A stretch of DNA of 64,000 nt, taken from positions 1-64,000 of the forward strand of contig CANQYI010000002.1 in the NCBI GenBank assembly GCA_947628005.1. The letters are read 5' to 3'. This document shows positions 48,464-56,273 of this stretch, piece by piece. The stretch is from an uncultured Clostridia bacterium (lineage in GTDB: Bacteria > Bacillota > Clostridia > TANB77 > CAG-465). A program made the position numbers and the translations under genes. The notes beneath the pieces were generated by a model. The model made no database searches. It was not told where the DNA came from and was given only the letters and a program-made list of their open reading frames with translations. Within the stretch, counting starts at the first letter, position 1. Each line of letters starts with the position of its first letter.

Positions 48464-48908
48464 AATTACTTGATTTTTTATTTTTTACCTTTTTAGTCAA
48501 TGTTATTTTTGTTCCCTCGTTTGTAACAGAATCTATTAATATCTCATCCATAAAACTCTCCATAATTGTAAATCCCATACCTGCATGTTCCAATTCAGGC
48601 TTAGAAGTATAAGATGGAGTAGTTGCAAGTTCAATATCATCTATTCCGATTCCTTTATCTTCAATAATAATTTTTACTATATCATAATCTGATTCTATTA
48701 TATAAGCTGAAACTGATACAATACCATCTTTGTTATTATACCCATGTTCAATAGCATTAGTAACAGCTTCTGACACTGCAGTTTTAATATCTACAAGTTC
48801 ATCTACTGTTATATTAAGATTAGATATAAATGTGGCAATAGCGACCCTAACTGGTGCAACATTATCAAGAGTTGATTTAAAATCTAATTTCATATAATTT
48901 CGTTCCAT
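48462..48908 (-). CDS. spoIIAB: Anti-sigma F factor SpoIIAB (serine kinase)
   Basis: 148 aa GHKL kinase. AVSEAVTNAIEHGY (N box), EDKGIGIDD (G1) and HAGMGFTIMESFMD (G2) are intact. It binds and inhibits sigma F and phosphorylates SpoIIAA. The start is 1 nt after the spoIIAA stop, with GAGGAG upstream. A terminator follows at once, so sigF is not the third gene here. Confidence 0.93.
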   Translation of the reverse strand: MERNYMKLDFKSTLDNVAPVRVAIATFISNLNITVDELVDIKTAVSEAVTNAIEHGYNNKDGIVSVSAYIIESDYDIVKIIIEDKGIGIDDIELATTPSYTSKPELEHAGMGFTIMESFMDEILIDSVTNEGTKITLTKKVKNKKSSN

Positions 48909-48909
48909 A

Positions 48910-49215
48910 TTATATACTCCTCATATCTATATTTTTGGCAATATTAGATAATTCTAATACCCTTCTTATACTATTACTAGGATTAATTATAGTCATTTTT
49001 GAATTAAGTAATTTTAATAAATTATATCTTCCAATTAAAAGGCCAATTCCACTACTGTCCATAAACTTTACCTGACTTAAATCAACAATAAATTCTTGTG
49101 GCTGATACCTCATAATATAGCCATCTATAACAGTTCTCAATTTTTTACAAGTCTTCATATCTAATTCCTCATCTAAGTTAATACTCAAATTTCCTTTATC
49201 ATATTCGTATTTCAT
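48910..49215 (-). CDS. spoIIAA: Anti-anti-sigma factor SpoIIAA
   Basis: 101 aa STAS domain. VKFMDSSGIGLLIGRY holds the phosphorylated serine. In its unphosphorylated form it frees sigma F from SpoIIAB in the forespore. The ATG at 49215 has AGAGGTG 6 nt upstream; the GTG at 49224 lies within that site. First gene of a two-gene unit with spoIIAB. Confidence 0.93.
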   Translation of the reverse strand: MKYEYDKGNLSINLDEELDMKTCKKLRTVIDGYIMRYQPQEFIVDLSQVKFMDSSGIGLLIGRYNLLKLLNSKMTIINPSNSIRRVLELSNIAKNIDMRSI

Positions 49216-49303
49216 ATTATACACCTCTTAGATAAAAGTATATCACATTGAAAACTCGAACTTTGTAGAATTTTAATTTATAAAATAAATATTTAAAAAA
49301 ACA

Positions 49304-49335
49304 AAAAAAATAAACCCGAGATTATTAATCTCGGG
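49304..49335 (-). terminator. Terminator after the KPSET-repeat gene
   Basis: CCCGAGATTA/TAATCTCGGG stem (49315-49335) followed by a T-rich run on the minus strand. Confidence 0.85.
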
Positions 49336-49345
49336 CTTATATTAA

Positions 49346-49370
49346 GTGTCACAATGGGGCTATGTGACAC
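49346..49370. other. Perfect inverted repeat just after the KPSET gene stop
   Basis: GTGTCACA/TGTGACAC, 8-bp arms with a 9-nt loop, 2 nt after the stop and before the terminator. Function unknown; could protect the mRNA end or be a protein site. Confidence 0.6.
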
Positions 49371-49372
49371 AC

Positions 49373-50653
49373 TCACTGGTTTGTAGCGTACATCGTAACG
49401 TACGACTCTGCTACGATGTTGCCGTTTGCATCGACTACCGTGACCAGAACGGTGTCTCCACCATTCAAAGTCAACTGTACGCGTGCGTACATACTCGAAG
49501 CATCAGAGTCAATCAATTCATATGAATAATTGCATTTCACAACGTCACCCTTTTCAAGGCCCGTTACCGTGAAGTAACAGCCTTGGGTCGTGTTGTTACT
49601 TGCAAATGTAACAACCGGGCTAACTCTTGCGGGCTTTGTCTCCGAAGGTTTTGTCTCCGAAGGCTTTGTCTCCGAAGGTTTTGTCTCCGAAGGCTTTGTC
49701 TCCGAAGGTTTTGTCTCCGAAGGTTTTGTCTCCGAAGGCTTTGTCTCCGAAGGCTTTGTCTCCGAAGGCTTTGTCTCCGAAGGCTTTGTCTCCGAAGGTT
49801 TTGTCTCCGAAGGTTTTGTCTTCGAAGGCTTTGTCTCCGAAGGCTTGGTTTCATTCGGCTTGGTTGTTGTGCTCGGCTTTGTATTCGTAGGCTTCTTAGT
49901 TACCGTTGCCTGCTGACTATTCTGCTGTTTTTCCGTAGCGCTTGCGCTAGGGCTTTTATTATTATTGGCATTTGCATTGCCTCCAGCGCTTTCCTGAGAA
50001 TCTATAACAGGACCATTTTCATTGTCTTGAACAACGTCACAATCCTGATTCTCATCAACACTATCCATCTGGTTTCCATCGTTCTCCTTGCCAAGAACGC
50101 TGTTTTTGATGTTAGCATAGTCACCAACAATAAGGGCCTCTGACGATGTTGAAAAGTCAAAATCCTTCAAGGTATCTACGATACTCTGGACATTGATCTC
50201 CAAATTTGCACCTTCGCCAATGTCACCAACCTGAATCGTTCCGGAGAACGAATTGTTTTCAATCTTAGTGTTAAACACTAAGATAGAGGGATACCTCTCC
50301 ATAAGTTCTCTGTAATTCGGACATTGGGTGTCACAAACAACAAATATCTTACATCCATCCTTTTCAAACCAATTTTCTAATTCTCCGTCACATGTCTTAT
50401 GACAAGTGCATACAAAGGCAGAATTCTCTTCTTTCGAAGAAGTCAAAGGTGCTTCTGTAGTAGTCTCAGTTTTGCTCTCCGCCGCATAAGCTGTATTCTT
50501 CTCAGCAACATTACCGTCATTTGACATCATAGCAGCGAGTGCTACCACGATAAAAACCATCATGATTATCAGCAGCATTACTGCCAATAATCTAGTCCGC
50601 TTACTTCTTGCGACCTCGTTGTAAGAGGTTGTATTATTCGTATTATTTCTCAT
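49373..50653 (-). CDS. Type II membrane protein with KPSET repeats
   Basis: 426 aa. Positive cytosolic N-terminus (ARSKRTR), one membrane helix (~22-44), an external domain with five or six cysteines (CTCHKTC ... CDTQC, ~80-112), an Asn/Asp/Ser-rich linker, about 14 copies of the pentapeptide TKPSE (~245-330), and a C-terminal ~95-aa beta-like domain. No sortase motif. Family not recognised. Its codons are clearly richer in G and C than the neighbours, and it uses CGG at residue 19, so acquisition by transfer is likely. Own strong promoter with a ~130-nt leader. Confidence 0.75.
   Translation of the reverse strand: MRNNTNNTTSYNEVARSKRTRLLAVMLLIIMMVFIVVALAAMMSNDGNVAEKNTAYAAESKTETTTEAPLTSSKEENSAFVCTCHKTCDGELENWFEKDGCKIFVVCDTQCPNYRELMERYPSILVFNTKIENNSFSGTIQVGDIGEGANLEINVQSIVDTLKDFDFSTSSEALIVGDYANIKNSVLGKENDGNQMDSVDENQDCDVVQDNENGPVIDSQESAGGNANANNNKSPSASATEKQQNSQQATVTKKPTNTKPSTTTKPNETKPSETKPSKTKPSETKPSETKPSETKPSETKPSETKPSETKPSETKPSETKPSETKPSETKPSETKPSETKPARVSPVVTFASNNTTQGCYFTVTGLEKGDVVKCNYSYELIDSDASSMYARVQLTLNGGDTVLVTVVDANGNIVAESYVTMYATNQ
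49633..49847 (-). repeat. 15-bp tandem repeat encoding TKPSE
   Basis: About 14 direct copies of a 15-bp unit (plus-strand core TTTGTCTCCGAAGG with a C or T spacer base). Variation is confined almost entirely to one synonymous AAA/AAG site; one copy gives SK instead of SE. The period is a multiple of three, so copy-number change keeps the frame. Confidence 0.9.
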
Positions 50654-50789
50654 ATATCATCTTTCCTTTCATGCGTGTGTTTCGTTTGTTTGTTTTATAT
50701 ATGAAAACCCCTGATTTTAAACCCCATAATCAGAAGGTTGAATTTAAAAAACCTATTAAGGTTATTACTACTTTTATAACCCTACTATT

Positions 50790-50818
50790 ATTATAGCATT
50801 TTCTAGACTATTTGTCAA
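50790..50818 (-). promoter_or_regulatory. Promoter of the KPSET-repeat gene
   Basis: TTGACA (50818-50813), 17-bp spacer, perfect TATAAT (50795-50790). The start codon is ~130 nt downstream, leaving a long leader with an AACCT/AGGTT mini-hairpin (50749-50762). Confidence 0.85.
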
Positions 50819-50890
50819 TATTTCTAGCATATTTTTGATAAAAAATTACATAATTTTGCATTATTAATGTAATTTTACTTAAAAATCACG

Positions 50891-50929
50891 AAATAACTCT
50901 GGGAATTTTACTTATTCTCAGAGTTATTT
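50891..50929. terminator. Terminator hairpin after sortase B
   Basis: AAATAACTCTG/CAGAGTTATTT stem just after the srtB stop. The longer T run is on the plus side; on the minus side it is weaker. Confidence 0.6.
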
Positions 50930-50931
50930 TT

Positions 50932-51684
50932 TTATTTTATTAATTTTGCTTGTACTACAAATCTTCCATCAGTTATTGAATATTCACAAGTTGATAGAGT
51001 TAATATTGTATCTTCTTTAGATACTTCTACTTTAGTATCATATAAACTTTTAGATTTTAAAGTCTTTAAAAATTCTGCATATTCGTCATCAGTTTCAAAG
51101 TTTGTATCAATATAGAAGAAATTTGTGTCTGTTATATATACAGAAAATACTTCCCATTTATAATTACCATTTAGAGTAGAAAATTCTATTTGTTTATGAT
51201 CTTTGTAGAAGTCTTCTTCTTTATACTTAAGTAAAGGTGTAAAACAACTATCTTCGCTACTATTGTGTCCATATATTATATAATGAATATTTTTTTCGTT
51301 TATATTATCAATATTACATCTATAATCTAAGAAATTTTCTCCCCACATATAATAATTGTTATCTCTATCATTTCTTAAATATCTGTCGTTATCTGTACTT
51401 TGGAATACTGGATAATCTATTGATGTTCCTGATACCTTTAGCCATCCAATTGCATCTGAATAAGTAGCATTTAATGCCTTAATTTCGCTTTGTAGGTCTC
51501 TTCCTTCGTCTTCTGATGATGTAACATCACTTAGCTTGATATATTCTAATTCATCAGTTTTTGGAATATCATCGTTTGCATTTCTATTATATACTATATA
51601 ACCAATCCAACCTAATAATGCTAGCATTAAAACTACTAGTACTACTATTACTATTATCTTTTTCTTTTTATTATTTATTTGCAT
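50932..51684 (-). CDS. srtB: Class B sortase
   Basis: 250 aa. N-terminal membrane helix (~9-31) and an external sortase B domain with YIIYGHNS (catalytic His), LSTCEYS (catalytic Cys) and DGRFVVQAK (Arg). It cleaves NPxT(G/N)-type signals and links proteins to peptidoglycan. GGAGGTAAGCTCT upstream. The gene just upstream encodes a secreted protein that ends in NPNTG, its likely substrate; a terminator lies between them. Confidence 0.93.
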   Translation of the reverse strand: MQINNKKKKIIVIVVLVVLMLALLGWIGYIVYNRNANDDIPKTDELEYIKLSDVTSSEDEGRDLQSEIKALNATYSDAIGWLKVSGTSIDYPVFQSTDNDRYLRNDRDNNYYMWGENFLDYRCNIDNINEKNIHYIIYGHNSSEDSCFTPLLKYKEEDFYKDHKQIEFSTLNGNYKWEVFSVYITDTNFFYIDTNFETDDEYAEFLKTLKSKSLYDTKVEVSKEDTILTLSTCEYSITDGRFVVQAKLIK

Positions 51685-51715
51685 AGAGCTTACCTCCTAT
51701 TCTAATTTATACTAT

Positions 51716-51746
51716 AAAAAAAGGGATTATATTTTCATACAACCCC
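51716..51746 (-). terminator. Terminator/attenuator between the NPNTG gene and srtB
   Basis: GGGGTTGTAT/ATATAATCCC stem (with G-U pairs) followed by seven T on the minus strand. srtB would need read-through or a promoter in the remaining ~30 bp. Confidence 0.75.
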
Positions 51747-51767
51747 TCTTTTACGTATTTGCTTAAA

Positions 51768-52658
51768 TTATATTCTACCTGTGTTAGGATTTGGAATCCA
51801 ATCAGCTGGTTTTTCTGGTTCTGGTTGACTTGGTGTTGGATCTTGTGGTTTTGGATCTTGTGGTTTTGGATCTTGTGGTTTTGGATCTTGTGGTTTTGGA
51901 TCATCTGGTTTTTGAGTTGGTTTTTCAGCTATTACAAATGCTGGAGCATTTACTGCATTTGCCATATTAAAATCGTCATCTATAGCAGTTCCACCTGCAA
52001 CATGTAAGATTTTTCCTCCACCTATTGAACCTTGAATATTGCTTAAAGTAACTGTAGCTGTATTATTTGAATTAATAACTACTTTTTTAGTAGCTGTAAA
52101 TCCTTCTAATCCTAAATCTGCATCTTTAAGACTTATTTTTCTTATTCTAATATTATCAGTATAAGTTAATGTGTAAGTTACTGTTCCACCAACATAAACT
52201 TTTGTTGGATTTGGATTACTAATTTTTAAAACTGGTGCTACTGTATCTTTTGCTACTATTGTAAATACTGCTGTATTTATTGGATCAGTCATTTTAAAAT
52301 CACTAGAGATAGCTGTACCACCTGCAATATGTACAATACCTTGTTTAGAATTGTTTTTTGGTACAATATTTGTTAAAGTTACAATTCTTTGATTTCCGTT
52401 TGCTGTTATACTTTTGTTAGCAGTAAATCCGTCTAATCCTATGTCATCATTTTTTAAGCTTATTTTTCTAACATCTCCATCATATTTTAATGTAAAGCTT
52501 ACGCTTCCACCTTCTTTTACTGTTGTAGATGATAGTGCGCCAACAGATACTACAACACTAGATGCCTCTACAAAACCTCCTACTGGTATAGTTAATAAAG
52601 ACATTACAGCTATTGCCATAACCGCAAATACTTTTTTAATATTTAATTTTTTTAACAT
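51768..52658 (-). CDS. Secreted two-domain surface protein ending in NPNTG
   Basis: 296 aa. Signal peptide (~1-33), two related Ig-like domains of ~105 aa (each with a KDxGLxGFTA and HxAGGTAI motif), a PKPQD-repeat linker, and the last residues WIPNPNTGRI. NPNTG fits a sortase B signal, but the usual hydrophobic helix and positive tail are absent; the frame ends two residues later and no nearby frame supplies them. It is upstream of srtB on the same strand, with AGGAGG before the start. Probably a sortase-linked or cell-wall-associated protein; how it is held for sorting is unclear. Confidence 0.8.
   Translation of the reverse strand: MLKKLNIKKVFAVMAIAVMSLLTIPVGGFVEASSVVVSVGALSSTTVKEGGSVSFTLKYDGDVRKISLKNDDIGLDGFTANKSITANGNQRIVTLTNIVPKNNSKQGIVHIAGGTAISSDFKMTDPINTAVFTIVAKDTVAPVLKISNPNPTKVYVGGTVTYTLTYTDNIRIRKISLKDADLGLEGFTATKKVVINSNNTATVTLSNIQGSIGGGKILHVAGGTAIDDDFNMANAVNAPAFVIAEKPTQKPDDPKPQDPKPQDPKPQDPKPQDPTPSQPEPEKPADWIPNPNTGRI
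51839..51900 (-). repeat. 15-bp tandem repeat encoding PKPQD
   Basis: Four near-perfect copies of a 15-bp unit (plus-strand GGATCTTGTGGTTTT) in the linker before the C-terminal sorting motif. The period keeps the reading frame. Confidence 0.85.
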
Positions 52659-52785
52659 AATTTAAATACCTCCTAAATTACCTTACGATTTTATTATAAC
52701 ATACTTTACATAATAATGCAATACTTTTTTAATAATTTTTTGAAAAAATTGCAAATTTCAAGTTAATTATATTACATAAAAGTGT

Positions 52786-52811
52786 AAAAAAGACCGAGAA
52801 ATCGGTCTTTT
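52786..52811 (-). terminator. Terminator after the tyrosine recombinase gene
   Basis: AAAAGACCGA/TCGGTCTTTT perfect stem followed by T on the minus strand. Confidence 0.88.
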
Positions 52812-52838
52812 GACAAAATTACAATATTTTTTACTTTT

Positions 52839-53690
52839 TTATTTATTATCATCAAGATTTAGCATTTGAGTATACATCATAGTAGATGCAACATCTGTAT
52901 GTCCTAATAATTCTTGCACTGTTTTTAACTCTGCACCATTTTGTAACATATGTACTGCAAATGAATGTCTTATAGTATGAGGTGTTATATCTTTATCTAT
53001 ATTTGCTTGCTCTTTATATTGCTTTAAAATTTTCCAATAACCTTGTCTAGTCATTTTTTGTCCGTTAGTATTAATGAATAAAGTTTTTTCTTCTTCTGTT
53101 TTTATAAGTAAAGGTCTAACTTTGTCCATATATTCTTTTAAGCATTTTAAAGCTAAAGCTCCAAGTGGTATATGTCTTTCACTATTTTTCTTCTTAACCT
53201 TTATATAACCGCCAGATAAATTTACATCCTCAACTCTTAAAGATATAAGCTCAGTAACTCTTATGCCTGTAGCATATAAAATTTCTAACATTGCTTTATC
53301 TCTTTGTCCTTTTAATTCAGATAAATCTGGTTGTTCTAATAACTTTTCTATTTCACTTGATGTTAATATCATTGGTTCTTTTCTATCTACTTTAGGAGCT
53401 TCTACGCTATCAGCAATATTTACTTCTGCTAATTTTTTGCTAACTAAATATTTATATAATGCTTTTATAGATGCTGTGCTTCTTGAAATAGTAGAATTGG
53501 ATCTCCCAGAAGCTATTAAATGATTTATATAATCTTGCATATCATCTTTTGTTAAGTCAAAAATCTTTTTACCTTGTGATTCAAAATAATTACTAAATTG
53601 AACGATATCTCTTTCGTATGATGCAAGTGTATTAGCTGATGCTTGTCTTGCTTTTAAACTATCAATAAATTCGTCAATAATGATTTTCAT
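52839..53690 (-). CDS. xerD: Site-specific tyrosine recombinase, XerD type
   Basis: 283 aa. SAM-like N-terminal core-binding domain, then the catalytic domain with ATGIRVTELISL (Arg), HTIRHSFAVHML (His-x-x-Arg), LGHTDVASTMMYTQ (His and nucleophile Tyr). Length and motifs fit the XerC/D chromosome dimer-resolving family rather than an integrase. The ATG at 53690 has GGAGGAG 7 nt upstream. No att site or integrated element was seen beside it. Confidence 0.88.
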   Translation of the reverse strand: MKIIIDEFIDSLKARQASANTLASYERDIVQFSNYFESQGKKIFDLTKDDMQDYINHLIASGRSNSTISRSTASIKALYKYLVSKKLAEVNIADSVEAPKVDRKEPMILTSSEIEKLLEQPDLSELKGQRDKAMLEILYATGIRVTELISLRVEDVNLSGGYIKVKKKNSERHIPLGALALKCLKEYMDKVRPLLIKTEEEKTLFINTNGQKMTRQGYWKILKQYKEQANIDKDITPHTIRHSFAVHMLQNGAELKTVQELLGHTDVASTMMYTQMLNLDDNK

Positions 53691-53808
53691 GTTATTGCTC
53701 CTCCATTCTGACAATCATTTTACAACATTTTTTGTTTTTTTGCAAGACTTTTTTTAAAAATTATGTAATGTTTTTCATATTTTATATTTTATTTATAGTA
53801 ATTATATA

Positions 53809-54414
53809 TTATATTTTCTTGTAAATACTTATTATATTAACTGATAATATTTGTTCTAACAGCACTGAAAGAAATATAAAAGAAAATCCTATTACAATAT
53901 AAGTTAAATGTTTTATCAATATTTTTGTTCTACTTTCTTTTAACTTCTCTGTTATAATATAATGCAAACTCAAGGCATTTGTACTTAAGAAAACAAAAGC
54001 TGGAAGATAAAATAAATTTGGTATTATAATAAGTAATAATAAAGCTATTATTCCATTATAAATTCCAAACACACTAAATAGTATAGGTACATATATACCT
54101 ATAGATATACCTTTAATCATATTAATTAGTGATATTAAAATAGGACATATCATTGTAAGAGAAGAAAAATATACTAAAATAATTAATATTAAATTTGTAC
54201 TAATTCCATTTTTAATTATATTTATTCCGTCAAAGTTATCTTGCTTTGATATATTCAAAGTATTTACCACTGTATCTTTCAATTCTATTTTTGTTTGTTC
54301 ACTAGAAAATTGATATATAATTATTCCTGATACTACTCCTATTAATATAGAAAGTAAAAATATAGTTATAATTTTTGAATTTTCTTTTATATAGTTTATT
54401 AAATATCTTTTCAT
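53809..54414 (-). CDS. spoIIM: Stage II sporulation protein M
   Basis: 201 aa with about five membrane helices. It has SpoIIM-type SLINMIKGISIGIYV and the preceding hydrophobic helices. It anchors the SpoIIP/SpoIID engulfment machine in the septum. The ATG at 54414 has GGTGG 7 nt upstream, and that site lies in a hairpin (54421-54453). Downstream of rnhA on the same strand. Confidence 0.9.
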   Translation of the reverse strand: MKRYLINYIKENSKIITIFLLSILIGVVSGIIIYQFSSEQTKIELKDTVVNTLNISKQDNFDGINIIKNGISTNLILIILVYFSSLTMICPILISLINMIKGISIGIYVPILFSVFGIYNGIIALLLLIIIPNLFYLPAFVFLSTNALSLHYIITEKLKESRTKILIKHLTYIVIGFSFIFLSVLLEQILSVNIISIYKKI

Positions 54415-54420
54415 AATTAA

Positions 54421-54453
54421 ACCACCATAGAACATAATATGCTCTATGGTGGT
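54421..54453 (-). promoter_or_regulatory. Hairpin covering the spoIIM ribosome site
   Basis: 11-bp perfect stem (ACCACCATAGA/TCTATGGTGGT) whose 3' arm contains the spoIIM Shine-Dalgarno GGTGG. Followed by TTTAATT it also resembles a weak terminator after rnhA. Confidence 0.7.
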
Positions 54454-54481
54454 ATTTAATAACTCATTAACTTATTATAAT

Positions 54482-54937
54482 TTATAAGCTATATTTTTCT
54501 CTTGCTTTTACTGCCAATTTATCGCATCTGTTATTATACTCATTATCGCTGTGCCCTTTTACCTTTATAAATTTAACATCATGAATACTTAAAAGTTTTA
54601 ATAATCTTTCCCACAATTCTATATTCTTTACTTTACTTTTATCTGCTTTTATCCAATTATTACTACTCCAATTATATACCCATCCATTATTTATTGAGTT
54701 TACCACATAAGCACTATCACTATATATAGTAACATTACATGGCTCTTTTAATATTTCTAATGCTTTAATTACAGCTAGCATTTCCATTTTATTGTTTGTA
54801 GTATTTGGCTCGCCATCTGAAATTTCTTTTTCAACATTATTATATATAAGTATTGCAGCATAACCACCTGGCCCTGGATTCCCACTGCAAGCTCCATCAG
54901 TATATATTACAACATTCTTTTGTTTCTTATTCTCCAT
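54482..54937 (-). CDS. rnhA: Ribonuclease HI
   Basis: 151 aa. IYTDGACSGNPGPGGYAAI (first catalytic Asp), TTNNKMEMLAVIKAL (Glu), YSDSAYVVNSI (Asp) and KGHSDNEYNNRCDKLA (His/Asp) are all intact. It removes RNA from RNA-DNA hybrids. Divergent from tmcAL. Confidence 0.96.
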   Translation of the reverse strand: MENKKQKNVVIYTDGACSGNPGPGGYAAILIYNNVEKEISDGEPNTTNNKMEMLAVIKALEILKEPCNVTIYSDSAYVVNSINNGWVYNWSSNNWIKADKSKVKNIELWERLLKLLSIHDVKFIKVKGHSDNEYNNRCDKLAVKAREKYSL

Positions 54938-55024
54938 ATTTATATATTTCCTCCAACCTTGATTTTTTGTACTAATACTTATATAATAATAACATAGTTT
55001 GTATTAATATTCAAGGAGGAAGCA

Positions 55025-56222
55025 ATGAAAGCTTTAGGAATAGTATGTGAATATAATCCATTTCATAATGGTCATAAATATTTAATTGATGAAGCAAAAA
55101 AGATAACTAAATGTGACTTTGTAGTTGCAATAATGTCTGGAAATTTTACTCAACAGGGAAATATTGCACTTTATGATAAATTTACACGTGCTAATCTTGC
55201 TATAAAAAATGGTGTAGATTTAGTAATAGAATTACCTGTGCTATTTTCAAACTCAAGTGCGCAATATTTTTCTTATTCGGCTATAAGGATATTAAATGAT
55301 TTAGGATTTATAGATAATATAGCATTTGGCACTGAATGCGATAATATAAAAACTTTAGATAATATAGCAAAAAAAATTATAGAAAACGAAAAAATGATTT
55401 GGGAAACTACTTCTTCTATAATGAATGATGGTATTTCATTTGCTGATGCTAGAGCTGAGGCTTTAAAAAATTTTTTAACTGATGACGAGTTATTAGAAAT
55501 AAAAAAGCCAAATAATATACTGGCTATCGAATATATAAAATCACTTATAAAATTAAATAGTAAAATTAAACCAATTTCTATAAAAAGAGTTGGAGCTCAA
55601 TTTGATGAAAATAACATCACTTGCAATAACTATTGTAGTGCTACTTCAATAAGAAATTTACTTTATGACAATAAAGATATTTCTATACTAAAAAATTATG
55701 TTCCAAGTGATACATTTGATATAATTCAAAAAAAATCTTTTTTTAGAAATGATGATTTATTCTATATATTAAAATATAAAATATTATCTCTTGGTACTAA
55801 TCGGACTTAAAGATATATTTGAAATTACGGAAGGACTTGAAAACAAAATATTTAAAGCAATTAGTACCTCAGAAAACTACGACCAATTGATTAAAAATAT
55901 AAAAAGTAAAAGATATCAAGAATCTAAAATAAAAAGAATTTTAATAAATATATTATTAAATATAACTAAAAAAGATTTTAGTGACATATATAATGCATCT
56001 ACTTATTATGCACACATATTAGCCTTATCAAATATTGGAAAAAAGAATTTATCAAATATTTTTAAATCTGCTAGTCTTCCTATTATAATAAAGAAAGAAG
56101 ATTTTTTGAGCCTGTCAGATTCAAACTTAAAGAAGCTTGCTGAATTTGATATGTTTGCTTCTAATATATGTTCAATAATAAATAACGAAAATTTAAATAA
56201 AGATTATATAAATAAATTGTAA
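55025..56222 (+). CDS. tmcAL: tRNA(Met) cytidine acetate ligase, interrupted by a +1 shift
   Basis: Two reading frames (55025-55810 and about 55791-56222) together make one protein of ~398 aa. The first has the nucleotidyltransferase motif CEYNPFHNGH and IMSGNFTQQG; the second has the C-terminal domain from GLKDIFEITEGLEN. TmcAL makes N4-acetylcytidine at the wobble base of elongator tRNA-Met using acetate and ATP. In the zero frame the break reads AAT CGG ACT TAA; skipping the C gives AAT GGA CTT and the family sequence with correct length. Same CGG-A context as ctsR and the AAA_14 gene. AAGGAGG upstream. Could be a sequence error, a mutation or recoding. Confidence 0.85.
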
Positions 56223-56273
56223 AATTTTTCCCTTTATTGTATAATTTTGTTATAATTTAAGAGGAGGTATTGT

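Noticed and set aside
49633..49847. Possible CRISPR array
   Set aside because: The repeats are directly adjacent 15-bp units without spacers, and they encode a pentapeptide repeat.
49583..50143. Long plus-strand and alternate-frame ORFs across the KPSET repeats
   Set aside because: The 15-bp repeat has no stop in any frame, so all six frames stay open. Only the minus-strand frame has a ribosome site, membrane helix and sensible domains.
51707..51904. Possible frameshifted membrane tail for the NPNTG protein
   Set aside because: None of the downstream frames encodes a hydrophobic stretch; the alternate ORF here is a repeat shadow, and a terminator follows.
52839..53690. Integrase of a mobile element carrying the surface-protein locus
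   Set aside because: Sequence and length fit XerC/D; no att repeats, excisionase or phage genes are present nearby.
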